From Marinitenerispora sediminis (GTDB lineage: Bacteria > Actinomycetota > Actinomycetes > Streptosporangiales > Streptosporangiaceae): a DNA stretch of 63,558 nucleotides. The number at the start of each line of letters is the position of its first letter. The stretch's first letter is position 1. This document shows, piece after piece, positions 45,895-55,254 of this stretch. Where the stretch lies: assembly GCF_003336425.1 (NCBI RefSeq), contig NZ_QEIO01000008.1:1-63558 (forward strand), given 5' to 3'. The position numbers were made by a program, and so were the translations under genes. The notes beneath the pieces were generated by a model. It made no database searches, was not told the DNA's origin, and was given only the letters and a program-made list of their open reading frames with translations.

Positions 45895-48363
45895 TCAGTT
45901 CTCGGCGGTACTGGTCTGGCCGGTGCCCACCGCGGTGATGGCCCGGGGCAGCGCCTCGCCCGAGCCGTCGCGGCGGCCGTCCGGGTCGGGCAGCCGCACC
46001 GGGCCTCCGTCGGCGCGCGAGGCTCGGGCGGGGGCGCGGCCCACCCAGGCGTACAGCAGCACGTCCTCGCCCTTGAGGAACCGGTGGCAGCGCACTCCGC
46101 CGGTGGCCCGCCCCTTGGCCGGGTAGACCTGGAACGGGGTGAGCTTGGCCGCGCCGGTCTGGGTGTCGGGCAGCGTGGCGGAGCTGCCGGCCACGGTGAG
46201 GACCAGCGAGTCCTCGGGGGCGGTGACCGCGCCGAACCACAATGCGTGCGCGCCCTCGGAGAGCCGGACGCCGGCGACGCCCCCGGCCGAGCGGCCCTGC
46301 GGACGCACGCCGTCCGCGGAGAAGCGCAGCAGCTGCGCGTCGGAGGTGACGAAGACGAGGTCCTCCTCGCCGGTGACCAGCTGGGTGGCGCCGACCAGGC
46401 GGTCCCCGTCGCGCAGGGCGATGACCTCGAACTCGTCCTTGTTCTGCGGATAGTCGCCCGCGACCCGCTTGACGATGCCCTGCCGCGTGCCGACGACCAG
46501 CCCGGGGCCGTCGCCGGTGGGTGCGGCCAGCGAGATCACGCGTTCGTCCGCGGCGAGTTCGACGAACTCCGTCACGGGCACCCCCGCCTGCAGCGGCGGG
46601 CCGTCGGGGTTCTCGTCGGGGAGCTCGGGCAGCTCCAGCACCGGCAGCCGGATCAGCCGGCCGAGGTCGGTCACCAGGGCCACCTCGCCGCGGACGGTGG
46701 CCGCGAGGGCGGCCGTGGTGGCGTCGTGCCGGGTCCGCGGGCCGTCGTACATCCGGGGCGGCCGCGCGCCGGTGCTGCGGCCGAGCATCCCGGTGGAGCT
46801 GAGCAGCACGTGGCAGGGGTCGTCCCCGACCTCCAGGGGCACCGACGAGGTCCGCGTGACGCCGGAGCTCTCCATGAGCACGGTCCGGCGCGGCGTGGCG
46901 TACTCCTTGGCGACCTCGGCCAGCTCCCGCGAGACGAGCTTGCGGAGCTTGGTGTCGGACTCCAGGATCGCGGTCAGCTCGGCGATCTCCGCCGACAGCT
47001 GGTCGCGCTCGGTCTCCAGCTCCATCCGGTCGTACTTGGTGAGGCGGCGCAGCGGGGTGTCGAGGATGTAGCGCGCCTGCGTGTCGGAGAGCTCGAAGGT
47101 GGTCATCAGCCGCTGCCGGGCCTGCGCGGTGTCCTCCGAGTCCCGGATGAGCGCGATGACCTCGTCGATGTTGAGCAGCGCCACCAGCAGGCCGGCCACC
47201 AGGTGCAGCCGCTCCTCGCGCTTGGCCCGCCGGAACTCGCACCGGCGGCGCACCACCTCCAGGCGGTGGGCGACGTAGACGGAGAGCAGCTCCCGCAGCC
47301 CGAGCGTCTGCGGCTGGCCGTCGACCAGCGCGACGTTGTTGATGCCGAAGGACTCCTCCATCGGCGTGAGCCGGTACAGCTCCTCCAGGACGGCCTCGGG
47401 GTTGAAGCCGTTCTTCAGCTCGATCACCAACCGCAGGCCCTGGTTGCGGTCGGTGAGGTCCTTCAGATCGGCGATGCCCTGCAGCTTCTTCGCCTGCACG
47501 AGCTCCTTGATGCGGCTGACGACCTTCTCGGGGCCGACGTTGTAGGGGAGCTCCGTGACGATCAGCCCGGTCCGGCGCGGTGTCACCTTGTCGATGGCGA
47601 CCGTGGCCCGGGTGCGGAACGTGCCCCGCCCCTTGACATAGGCGTCGCGGATCCCGTCGAGGCCCACGATCGTGCCCCCGGTGGGCAGGTCCGGGCCCGG
47701 GACGAACTCCATGAGGTCGTCCAGCGTGGCGTCGGGGTGCGCGATGAGGTGCCGGGCGGCCGCGATCACCTCGCCGAGGTTGTGCGGGGCCATGTTGGTG
47801 GCCATGCCGACCGCGATGCCGGAGGCGCCGTTGACCAGCAGGTTCGGGAACGCGGCCGGGAGGACCTCGGGCTCCGTCTCCTGGCCGTCGTAGTTCGGCC
47901 GGAAGTCCACCACGTTCTCGTCGATGGAGGAGACCATGAGCCGGGCCGCGGCGTTGAGCCGGGCCTCGGTGTAGCGCATGGCGGCCGGGGCGTCGTCGCC
48001 ACCCAGGGAACCGAAGTTGCCGTGCCCGTCCACCAGGGGAACGCGCATGGCGAAGGGCTGGCTGAGCCGCACGAGGGCGTCGTAGATCGGGCTGTCGCCG
48101 TGCGGGTGCAGCTTGCCCATGACCTCGCCGACCACGCGGGCGCACTTGACGTGCGCGCGGTCGGGCCGCAGGCCCATCTCGTTCATCTGGTAGAGGATGC
48201 GGCGCTGGACGGGCTTCAAGCCGTCGCGTGCGTCCGGCAGCGCGCGCTGATAGATCACCGAGTAGGCGTACTCCAGGAAGCTGCCGCGCATTTCCTCGGA
48301 GACGTCGATGTCGATGATGTTCTCAGTGAGTTCCTCGGGTGGTTGGGACGTTGTACGGGCCAT
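45895..48363 (-). CDS. parC: DNA topoisomerase IV subunit A
   Basis: 822-residue breakage-reunion subunit. Seen: [55 protein letters not shown], the catalytic Tyr in [11 protein letters not shown] (about 123), the GyrA-type core and a C-terminal beta-pinwheel region ending in a Gly/Arg tail. The Gly-Asp-Ser at the quinolone-determining HPHGDSPIY is wild-type-like. ATG 48363 (MARTTSQPP) matches ParC starts; ATG 48372 is three codons earlier. Convergent with parE across four intervening genes. Confidence 0.93.
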   Translation of the reverse strand: MARTTSQPPEELTENIIDIDVSEEMRGSFLEYAYSVIYQRALPDARDGLKPVQRRILYQMNEMGLRPDRAHVKCARVVGEVMGKLHPHGDSPIYDALVRLSQPFAMRVPLVDGHGNFGSLGGDDAPAAMRYTEARLNAAARLMVSSIDENVVDFRPNYDGQETEPEVLPAAFPNLLVNGASGIAVGMATNMAPHNLGEVIAAARHLIAHPDATLDDLMEFVPGPDLPTGGTIVGLDGIRDAYVKGRGTFRTRATVAIDKVTPRRTGLIVTELPYNVGPEKVVSRIKELVQAKKLQGIADLKDLTDRNQGLRLVIELKNGFNPEAVLEELYRLTPMEESFGINNVALVDGQPQTLGLRELLSVYVAHRLEVVRRRCEFRRAKREERLHLVAGLLVALLNIDEVIALIRDSEDTAQARQRLMTTFELSDTQARYILDTPLRRLTKYDRMELETERDQLSAEIAELTAILESDTKLRKLVSRELAEVAKEYATPRRTVLMESSGVTRTSSVPLEVGDDPCHVLLSSTGMLGRSTGARPPRMYDGPRTRHDATTAALAATVRGEVALVTDLGRLIRLPVLELPELPDENPDGPPLQAGVPVTEFVELAADERVISLAAPTGDGPGLVVGTRQGIVKRVAGDYPQNKDEFEVIALRDGDRLVGATQLVTGEEDLVFVTSDAQLLRFSADGVRPQGRSAGGVAGVRLSEGAHALWFGAVTAPEDSLVLTVAGSSATLPDTQTGAAKLTPFQVYPAKGRATGGVRCHRFLKGEDVLLYAWVGRAPARASRADGGPVRLPDPDGRRDGSGEALPRAITAVGTGQTSTAEN

Positions 48364-48940
48364 GCCCGTCATTGTGGCCTGAGCCCGGTACCACCGCGAA
48401 CCGGCGCGGCGGCCGGGCGCCGCCCGCGGCCGCGCCGACCGGGCCCGGCCGCGGGCGCCGACCCTGGCCGGGCGGGCCGGGAGCGCGGCGGCAGCCGGCC
48501 CGCGGCGGCCGCGGCGGGCGGGGGAGTGAGGCGTTTCATGCGGTCGCGGCGGAGAGGGCGGCACAGGTGCCGTCCACGCTCCGTGACCGGTGGAGGCGTG
48601 CGGGCCGGGCTTCCATGACCCACCGTAAGTGGGACATGGAGTTCCAGCTTTGACGTTTGGTGAGATCAAACACGATGATTCCGGGAATTAGCGGTGGTGG
48701 TTCGTCCCCATCGCGGCCCGGATTCGGGACCGACCAGTGAAAATACGCAGCGTAACCAGCGGCATGGGTCGGATATGGGGCGGCAAATGGTACACCTCGT
48801 TGCCTCGTCGTCAAGGTGAGATCGGGGACTCCGGCTAACCTTTGGGGTGTTCCGTCCAACCGATCAGGCTCCACCCCGCCCGTGCCCACTCCGGTGGTGA
48901 GAAAGGTGCGCCCCCGGTCCGACCGCCGATAACGTCGCTT
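48364..48940. other. 577-bp divergent region between parC and the mrp operon
   Basis: The longest gene-free stretch of the window. The half near parC is extremely GC-rich. 48640-48840 is clearly AT-richer and contains short inverted repeats such as GTTTG...CAAAC (48655-48671). A 12-codon frame (48615-48653) has no ribosome site. TAACGT at 48930-48935 is the likely -10 of mrpA. Ion- or pH-responsive control could reside here but no known motif was found. Confidence 0.4.
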
Positions 48941-51421
48941 ATGCTGCTGCCCTTCATCATCGCGATCCACGCCGCCGTCGCGGTCCTCGTACCGCCGCTG
49001 ATCCGAGTCATGGGCTCCCGCGCGTTCCTCGTGGCGAGCCTGCCCCTGGCGCTGTCCGCGGTCTGGGCGCTCGTCCAGGCCCCCGCCGTCCTCGCCGGCC
49101 GGCCGGCCACGGCCTCCGTGGCCTGGGTGCCGGCCCTCGACATCACCCTCGACTTCCGACTCGACGCGCTCGCGCTCGCCATGGTGCTGCTCGTCTCGGG
49201 CGTCGGGGCGGTCATCTTCTGCTACAGCGCCGCCTACTTCCACTCCGACGAACGCGCCCTCGGGCGGCTCGCCGCCGTCCTGGTGGTCTTCGCCGGCTCC
49301 ATGCTGGGCGTGGTCACCACCGACAACCTGTTCGCCCTCTACGTCTTCTGGGAGCTGACCTCCGTCTCCTCCTTCCTGCTCGTCGGCCACGACGACCGCA
49401 AGGAGAACGCGCGGCGGGCGGCCACCCAGGCCCTGGTCACCACGGCCGGGTTCGGGCTGCTCATGCTGATCGGCTTCATCATCCTGGGCCAGATCGGCGG
49501 CACCTACCAGATCTCCGCGCTCGTCGCCGATCCCCCCGTCGATGACCCGTGGCTGCCGGTCGCCCTCGTGCTCATCCTCGCGGGCGCCTTCGCCAAGTCC
49601 GCCCAGGTGCCGCTGCACTACTGGCTGCCCGAGGCCATGGTGGCGCCCACCCCGGTCAGCGGCTACCTGCACGCGGCGGCCATGGTCAAGGGAGGCGTCT
49701 ACCTGGTCGCGCGGCTCGCGCCGGGGTTCGCCGACGTCGATCCGTGGCGGGCGCTGGTGCTGGGCTTCGGGCTGGCCACCATGCTCGTCGGCGGCTGGCG
49801 GGCGCTGCGCCAGGACGACCTCAAGCTGCTGCTCGCCTACGGCACGGTCAGCCAGCTCGGCTTCCTCACCGTGCTCGCCGGCGCCGGAACGGCCACGGCG
49901 GCCACCGCCCTGATCGGCGTGCTCCTGGCGCACGGGCTGTTCAAGGCGACGCTGTTCCTCACGGTCGGGGTCATCGACCACCAGACCGGCACCCGGCTGA
50001 TCAGCCAGCTCAGCGGGCTCGGCCGCCGCATGCCGGCCCTCGCGGTCGCCGCAGGGGCCGCGGCGGCGTCCATGGCCGGCCTGCCACCGCTGCTCGGCTT
50101 CGTCGGCAAGGAGGCGGCGTTCGAGGCGTTCGTCCCCGGCCACGAGGCGGCACTGCCCCCGGTCGCCTCCGGGGTGGTGCTCACCGGGCTGGTGGCGGCC
50201 TCCGCGCTCACCTTCGCCTACAGCGCCCGCTTCGTCTGGGGGGCCTTCGCCGACAAGTACACGGTCTCGGAGCGCCGCTTCCCCCGGCCGAGCCGGGCCT
50301 TCGTAGCCGCGCCGGTGCTGCTGTCCGCGGCCGGGCTCGTCCTCGGCGTGCTGCCCGTCCTGGTGGACCCGATCGCGCAGGCCTACGCGGCACCGTTCCT
50401 CACCGGCGGGCACGGCGGCTACCACCTGGCGCTGTGGCACGGCCTCACCCCGCCGCTCGCGCTCTCCGCCCTGGTCGTCCTCGCCGGCGCGCTGCTGTTC
50501 TGGCGGCGCCGGTGGGTCGCCCGCGTGCAGAACGCGATGCCGCGCTGGCCGGCCGCGGAGCTCGGCTACCACCTGTTCGTGCACACGGTCTACTCCACCG
50601 CGCTCAGCGTCACCCGGCGCACCCAGAGCGGTTCGCTCCCGGTCTACCTCGGCATCATCCTCGCGACGCTGCTCGCGCTGCCCGGGGTGCGGCTGCTCCT
50701 GGCCGTCGCGGGCGGCGACGTCGCCCTGCCGGTGGGCGGGCCGTCCTTCCGCTGGTGGGACAACCCGCTGGAGATCGTGGTGGCCGTGATCATCGTGGTG
50801 ACCGCCGTCGCCACGGTGCGCGAGCACCGGCGGTTCCCGGCGCTCATCCTCATCAGCGCCACCGGCTTCGGGATCGCGGGCCTGTTCGTGCTGCACGGCG
50901 CCCCCGACCTCGCCCTCACGCTGGTGCTGGTCGAGACCCTCACCACGATCATCCTGGTCTTCGTGCTGCGGCGGCTGCCCGCCACCTTCAACGTGCGGCC
51001 GAACGGCTGGGGCAAGCGGGGCACCGTCGCGCTGTGCGCCGCGGCGGGCACCTTCGTCGCCACCTCGCTGTGGGTGATGACGGACGCCCGTACCGCCGCC
51101 CCCATCTCGCGCGGGTTCGCCGACCTCGCCGAGCAGGCGGGCGGGCACAACCTGGTCAACGTGATCCTCGCCGACTTCCGCGCGCTGGACACCTACGGCG
51201 AGATCGTGGTCCTGGCGACGTCGGCCGTCGCGGTCGCATCCCTCGTGCTGCTCAACCGCCGCGACCGCGCGGCCGGCGCGGGCGACACCGGCGACACGGC
51301 GGACGAGGCCGCCGGCGGATCCGACCCGGTCCCCGCGCAGGCCGGCGCGCTGGCCGGCGGCACCACCCGCTCCGACTCGGGCGGCACCTCGGAGCCGCCC
51401 CGTCCCGAGGAAGGAGGATGA
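48941..51421 (+). CDS. mrpA: Na+/H+ antiporter subunit A (MrpA)
   Basis: 826 residues, about 20 membrane helices. The NuoL-like proton-channel core is clear (VFWELTSVSSFLLVGHDDRKENARRAATQALVTT, HYWLPEAMVAPTPVSGYLHAAAMVKGG, HGLFKATLFLTVG). The C-terminal MbhD/DUF4040 part is ILISATGFGIAGLFVLHGAPDLALTLVLVET. The last 55 residues are a Gly/Ser/Ala cytoplasmic tail. ATG 48941 is 5 nt after TAACGT, so it is probably leaderless. First of seven mrp genes; exports Na+ in exchange for H+ for pH and salt tolerance. Confidence 0.93.
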   Translation: MLLPFIIAIHAAVAVLVPPLIRVMGSRAFLVASLPLALSAVWALVQAPAVLAGRPATASVAWVPALDITLDFRLDALALAMVLLVSGVGAVIFCYSAAYFHSDERALGRLAAVLVVFAGSMLGVVTTDNLFALYVFWELTSVSSFLLVGHDDRKENARRAATQALVTTAGFGLLMLIGFIILGQIGGTYQISALVADPPVDDPWLPVALVLILAGAFAKSAQVPLHYWLPEAMVAPTPVSGYLHAAAMVKGGVYLVARLAPGFADVDPWRALVLGFGLATMLVGGWRALRQDDLKLLLAYGTVSQLGFLTVLAGAGTATAATALIGVLLAHGLFKATLFLTVGVIDHQTGTRLISQLSGLGRRMPALAVAAGAAAASMAGLPPLLGFVGKEAAFEAFVPGHEAALPPVASGVVLTGLVAASALTFAYSARFVWGAFADKYTVSERRFPRPSRAFVAAPVLLSAAGLVLGVLPVLVDPIAQAYAAPFLTGGHGGYHLALWHGLTPPLALSALVVLAGALLFWRRRWVARVQNAMPRWPAAELGYHLFVHTVYSTALSVTRRTQSGSLPVYLGIILATLLALPGVRLLLAVAGGDVALPVGGPSFRWWDNPLEIVVAVIIVVTAVATVREHRRFPALILISATGFGIAGLFVLHGAPDLALTLVLVETLTTIILVFVLRRLPATFNVRPNGWGKRGTVALCAAAGTFVATSLWVMTDARTAAPISRGFADLAEQAGGHNLVNVILADFRALDTYGEIVVLATSAVAVASLVLLNRRDRAAGAGDTGDTADEAAGGSDPVPAQAGALAGGTTRSDSGGTSEPPRPEEGG

Positions 51422-51423
51422 CG

Positions 51424-52044
51424 ATGCCCGTCAACGGCTCCCGTCCGGACACTCCCGCGGACGGCCCGACCGGCACCGGACCGCCCGAGGGATGGGAGGC
51501 GCCGCGTGAGCGGTGGCTCAGCACGGTCGTCCGGCCCGCGTTCGGCCCGCGTTCGGTGCTGCTGGAGGTCGTCGCCCGGCTGCTGATCCCGGCGATCCTG
51601 ACGTTCTCGGTGTTCCTGCTGGTCTCAGGGCACGACCGCCCGGGAGGCGGCTTCGCCGGAGGGCTGGTCGCCAGCATGGCCTACGTGCTGCGCTACGTGG
51701 CCGGCGGCCGCCACGAGCTCGCCGCCGGGCTGCCGCTGCGCCCCAACACCCTCCTGGCGGTCGGCATGCTCCTGGCCTGCGGCACGGCGGGAGCGCCGCT
51801 GCTGGTGGGCGCCCCCGTGCTCGACGCCGTCCAGTACAAGTTCACCCTCCCCGTGTTCGGGGAGGTCAAGCTGCTCAGCGCTCTCATCTTCGAAACGGGG
51901 GTCTTCCTCATCGTCGTCGGTCTCGTACTGTCCGTCGTCGCCGCCCTCGGCGCCCGCATGGAAGCGGAGGAACAGGAGGCCCGCGAGGAGCGGGCCGGCC
52001 GGCGCCCCCGCGGCGGCGCCACCGCGGGGGGAGGCGGCGCATGA
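51424..52044 (+). CDS. mrpB: Na+/H+ antiporter subunit B (MrpB)
   Basis: 206 residues. After a Pro/Gly-rich N-terminal 30, the MnhB domain reads LLEVVARLLIPAILTFSVFLLVSGHDRPGGGFAGGLVASMAYVLRYVAGG, with about four membrane helices. ATG 51424 is 6 nt after AAGGAGG and preferred over ATG 51418, which overlaps the mrpA stop but touches the ribosome site. Its long charged tail is cytoplasmic. Confidence 0.9.
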   Translation: MPVNGSRPDTPADGPTGTGPPEGWEAPRERWLSTVVRPAFGPRSVLLEVVARLLIPAILTFSVFLLVSGHDRPGGGFAGGLVASMAYVLRYVAGGRHELAAGLPLRPNTLLAVGMLLACGTAGAPLLVGAPVLDAVQYKFTLPVFGEVKLLSALIFETGVFLIVVGLVLSVVAALGARMEAEEQEAREERAGRRPRGGATAGGGGA

Positions 52045-52415
52045 GCACACCGAGCTTCATCCTCGTCGTCACCGTCGCCGTGCTCTACTCCGGCGGCTTC
52101 TACCTGCTGCTGCAGCGCTCGCTCATGCGGGTGGTCTTCGGCATCCTCATGCTCGGCCACGCCGCCAACATGTCGCTGCTGCTCACCGACGAGGCCATCA
52201 CGCTGCCGCCGCTGCTCGGCGGCGCCTCCGGTGAGATGTCGGATCCGCTGCCGCACGCCATGGCGCTGACCGCCATCGTCATCACCTTCGGGGTGACCAC
52301 GTTCCTGCTGGCGCTCGCCTACCGGGTGTGGCTGGGCGACGAGAACGACGAGGTACCCGACGACGTCGAGGACCGCCGCATCCGCCGGCTGACCGAGCCG
52401 GAGGACTCCTCGTGA
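52041..52415 (+). CDS. mrpC: Na+/H+ antiporter subunit C (MrpC)
   Basis: 124 residues, three membrane helices, NuoK-like: GGFYLLLQRSLMRVVFGILMLGHAANMSLLL and DPLPHAMALTAIVITFGVTTFLLALAYRVW. ATGA overlap with mrpB (4 bp) and GTGA overlap with mrpD show tight translational coupling. The acidic C-terminus is cytoplasmic. Confidence 0.93.
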   Translation: MSTPSFILVVTVAVLYSGGFYLLLQRSLMRVVFGILMLGHAANMSLLLTDEAITLPPLLGGASGEMSDPLPHAMALTAIVITFGVTTFLLALAYRVWLGDENDEVPDDVEDRRIRRLTEPEDSS

Positions 52416-53938
52416 ACGTCCTGCTCGCCGTTCCCCTGGTGGTGCCGCTCATCGGCGCCGCCGTGACGCTGCTGCTGCGCGCGGCCCCCCGCGCCCAGCG
52501 GATCACCAGCACCCTCACCCTGGCCGGCGTGGTCGCGGCGGCCGCGCTGCTGGTCGCGCGGACCGCCGACGGCGACGTGGTGGCCAGCCAGGCCGGCGGC
52601 TGGGCCGCGCCGCTGGGGATCACCCTGGTGGCCGATCCGCTGGCCGCGCTGCTCGTCCTGGTCTCCTCCGTGGTGCTGCTGATCGTGCTGCTGTACGCGA
52701 TCGGCCAGGACGTCGGCGGGCTCAGCCGCGCGATGCCGCAGGTGTTCCACCCCATCTACCTGGTGCTCACCGCCGGCGTCTGCCTCAGCTTCATCGCCGG
52801 GGACCTGTTCAACCTGTTCGTCGGGTTCGAGATCATGCTGACCGCGAGCTACACGCTCATCACCCAGGCGCCCACCCGCGCCCGGGTGCGGGCGAGCATG
52901 ATCTACACGGTGGTCAGCCTGACCTCCTCGATCCTGTTCCTGACCGGGATCGCGCTGGTGTACGCGCTGACCGGCACGGTCAACATGGCCGACATCGCCG
53001 AGAAGCTCGGGGCGGCGCCGCCCGAGCTGCGGGCCGTGCTGGCGCTGCTGTTCTTCGTGGTCTTCGGGATCAAGGCCGCGATCGTGCCCATGCACTTCTG
53101 GCTCCCGGACAGCTACCCGGTGGCGATCACCCGCATCTCGGCGATCTTCGCGGCCCTGCTCACCAAGGTGGCGGTGTACGCCATCATCCGCACCCAGACC
53201 CTGCTGTTCGCGCGGGACGACATCTCGGCGGTCATGCTGTGGGTGGCGATCGCGACGATGGTCGTGGGCATCCTGGGCGCGCTCGTGCAGGACGACGTCA
53301 ACCGGGTGATGTCCTTCGCGCTGGTCAGCCACATCGGGTTCATGATCTTCGGGCTGGCGCTCAACACCGTCGCCGGCCTCGCGGGGGTGGTCGTCTACCT
53401 CGTCCACCACATCGTGGTGCAGGCGACGCTGTTCCTCGTCAACGGGCTGATGCGGCAGTACGTCGGCCACACCTCGCTGCGCGCGATCCGCGGGCTCACC
53501 ACGGTCTCGCCGGCCCTCGCGCTGTTCTTCTTCCTCCCCGCCCTCAGCCTGGCCGGCCTGCCCCCGATGTCGGGGTTCATCGCCAAGGTGGCGCTGTTCG
53601 AGGCCGGGCTGGCCGCCGGCGGCTGGCTGGTGTACACGGGCATCGCCGCCGGCGTGCTCACCAGCCTGCTCACCATGATGGCGATCTTCCGCATCTGGAC
53701 CCGCGCGTTCTGGGGGACGCCGCTGCCCGACATGGTCGAGGCCAAGGCGCAGCTGCGGCGCGGCGCCAACCTCGGCGGGCTGCGGTTCATGACCGCCATG
53801 ACCGGGGTCATGGTCGGCCTCGGGCTGGTCGTGGCCGCCGCCGCCGGCCCCCTCGCCGAGTTCAGCTTCGTCGCGGCCCGCGACCTGCTCGACGGCGGCG
53901 CCTACGTCCAGGCGGTACTGGGGGGAGGAGCCCCGTGA
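52412..53938 (+). CDS. mrpD: Na+/H+ antiporter subunit D (MrpD)
   Basis: 508 residues, about 14 helices, NuoM/N-like proton channel. VGFEIMLTASYTLITQAPT, FGIKAAIVPMHFWLPDSYPVAITRISAIFAALLTKVAVYAI and DDVNRVMSFALVSHIGF carry the conserved Glu and Lys of the channel. GTG 52412 overlaps the mrpC stop (GTGA). Confidence 0.94.
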   Translation: MNVLLAVPLVVPLIGAAVTLLLRAAPRAQRITSTLTLAGVVAAAALLVARTADGDVVASQAGGWAAPLGITLVADPLAALLVLVSSVVLLIVLLYAIGQDVGGLSRAMPQVFHPIYLVLTAGVCLSFIAGDLFNLFVGFEIMLTASYTLITQAPTRARVRASMIYTVVSLTSSILFLTGIALVYALTGTVNMADIAEKLGAAPPELRAVLALLFFVVFGIKAAIVPMHFWLPDSYPVAITRISAIFAALLTKVAVYAIIRTQTLLFARDDISAVMLWVAIATMVVGILGALVQDDVNRVMSFALVSHIGFMIFGLALNTVAGLAGVVVYLVHHIVVQATLFLVNGLMRQYVGHTSLRAIRGLTTVSPALALFFFLPALSLAGLPPMSGFIAKVALFEAGLAAGGWLVYTGIAAGVLTSLLTMMAIFRIWTRAFWGTPLPDMVEAKAQLRRGANLGGLRFMTAMTGVMVGLGLVVAAAAGPLAEFSFVAARDLLDGGAYVQAVLGGGAP

Positions 53939-54570
53939 CGACCATCCCCTCCGGCGGCAGCTCCAGCGCGGTCCCCGCGCAGCGCAGCTGGCCGCGCCGG
54001 CTGCTCGGACGGCTGCCCACCGTGCTGTGGCTGACCGCCATGTGGGTGATCCTGTGGGGCGACCCCAGCCCCGGGACCGTCATCGCCGGCCTGCTCGTGG
54101 GCTCGGCCTGCTACTCGGCCGCGAAGCTGCCGCACATCCCGGTGCGGCTCGGCTTCCGCCCGCTGGCCGCACTGCGGCTGGTGGCCGTGATCGGCTACGA
54201 CCTGTTCGCCTCCAGCGCCCAGGTGGCCCTCCACGTGCTGTGGCGCCCGCACCGCACGCGGGGCGCCATCGTGGCGGTGCCGATGCGCACCGACTCCGAC
54301 TTCCTGCTGGCCATGCTCAGCGGCGGGCTCTCCCTGGTCACCGGCAGCCTGGTGATCGAGCTCAACCGCGACCAGGGAGTCGTCTACGTGCACGGGATCC
54401 CCATCGACTCGCCCGAGGCGGCCGAGCGGCTGCGCCGCCAGGTGCGGCGCACCGAGGAGCTGTTCGTGCGGGCGTTCGGCACCGCCGAGGACCTCGCCGA
54501 GTTCGAGCGGCACGCGGAGCCGGCGGACGGGGAGGACGGCGGCGACCGCCGCCCGGGAGGAGACTCATGA
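53935..54570 (+). CDS. mrpE: Na+/H+ antiporter subunit E (MrpE)
   Basis: 211 residues. Membrane part about 25-70 (LLGRLPTVLWLTAMWVILWGDPSPGTVIAGLLVGSACY), then the cytoplasmic MnhE domain: GAIVAVPMRTDSDFLLAMLSGGLSLVTGSLVIEL. The end is acidic. GTG 53935 overlaps the mrpD stop (GTGA); a GGGGGAGGAG ribosome site precedes it. Confidence 0.92.
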   Translation: MTTIPSGGSSSAVPAQRSWPRRLLGRLPTVLWLTAMWVILWGDPSPGTVIAGLLVGSACYSAAKLPHIPVRLGFRPLAALRLVAVIGYDLFASSAQVALHVLWRPHRTRGAIVAVPMRTDSDFLLAMLSGGLSLVTGSLVIELNRDQGVVYVHGIPIDSPEAAERLRRQVRRTEELFVRAFGTAEDLAEFERHAEPADGEDGGDRRPGGDS

Positions 54571-54845
54571 CCGTCATGTCCTTCGTCTACGCCGCGACCT
54601 TCGCCATGCTCGGCGTCAGCGTGCTCTGCACGCTGTACCGGCTGGTGCGCGGGCCGTCGGTGCTGGACCGCATCGTGTGCCTGAACGCGCTGTCGGTGCT
54701 CCTGGTGAGCGCCATCGCGGTCGAGGCGGCCGTGCGCGGCGACACCACCTACGTGGGCCTGATGGTCACCATCGCGCTCCTCGGGTTCGTCGGCACGCTG
54801 ACCGCCGCCCGGTTCGCGGAGAGGAGGGCCCATGACCGCGGGTGA
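54567..54845 (+). CDS. mrpF: Na+/H+ antiporter subunit F (MrpF)
   Basis: 92 residues, three helices: VSVLCTLYRLVRGPSVLDRIVCLNALSVLLVSAIAV and TYVGLMVTIALLGFVGTLTAARFAER are the MnhF hallmarks. ATGA overlap with mrpE; its end overlaps mrpG by 14 bp. Confidence 0.93.
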   Translation: MTVMSFVYAATFAMLGVSVLCTLYRLVRGPSVLDRIVCLNALSVLLVSAIAVEAAVRGDTTYVGLMVTIALLGFVGTLTAARFAERRAHDRG

Positions 54846-55185
54846 CGTCCTCACGGCCGTCCTGCTGCCGCTGGGCGCGCTGTTCACGCTCATCGGCACC
54901 ATCGGGCTGGTGCGGTTCCCGACGCTGCTGGGCCGCATGCACGCGGCCGCCAAACCGGACACCGTCGGGCTGGTCCTGCTGCTCCTCGGCGCGGCCTGCC
55001 AGCTCCCCGACATCCGGTCGGCCGCTCCGCTGGCGCTGGTGGCGCTCTTCCAGTTCGTCACGGTACCGGTGCTGGCCCAGACCCTCGGGCGGGTGGTGTA
55101 CAGCCGCGGCGAGACGCACGCCGAGCACCTGGTGGTCGACGAACTCGCCGAGGCGCTGGACCGGTCCGGCGACGCCGACCGCTAG
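54832..55185 (+). CDS. mrpG: Na+/H+ antiporter subunit G (MrpG)
   Basis: 117 residues, three helices: GALFTLIGTIGLVRFPTLLGRMHAAAKPDTVGLVLLLLG is the MnhG signature. It is the last gene of the operon, starting inside mrpF. Acidic cytoplasmic tail. No hairpin terminator was recognised in the 69 bp before recQ, so some read-through is possible. Confidence 0.93.
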   Translation: MTAGDVLTAVLLPLGALFTLIGTIGLVRFPTLLGRMHAAAKPDTVGLVLLLLGAACQLPDIRSAAPLALVALFQFVTVPVLAQTLGRVVYSRGETHAEHLVVDELAEALDRSGDADR

Positions 55186-55254
55186 CTCCGGCGCGACCGG
55201 CGGCCTGTGGACGGCCGGGGCGCGGCGTCGTTCGGCTCTGGTAGCAAGGAGGGC

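Noticed and set aside
48615-48653. 12-codon open frame upstream of mrpA as a leader peptide
   Set aside because: It lacks a ribosome site and there is no run of regulatory codons or adjacent attenuator hairpin.
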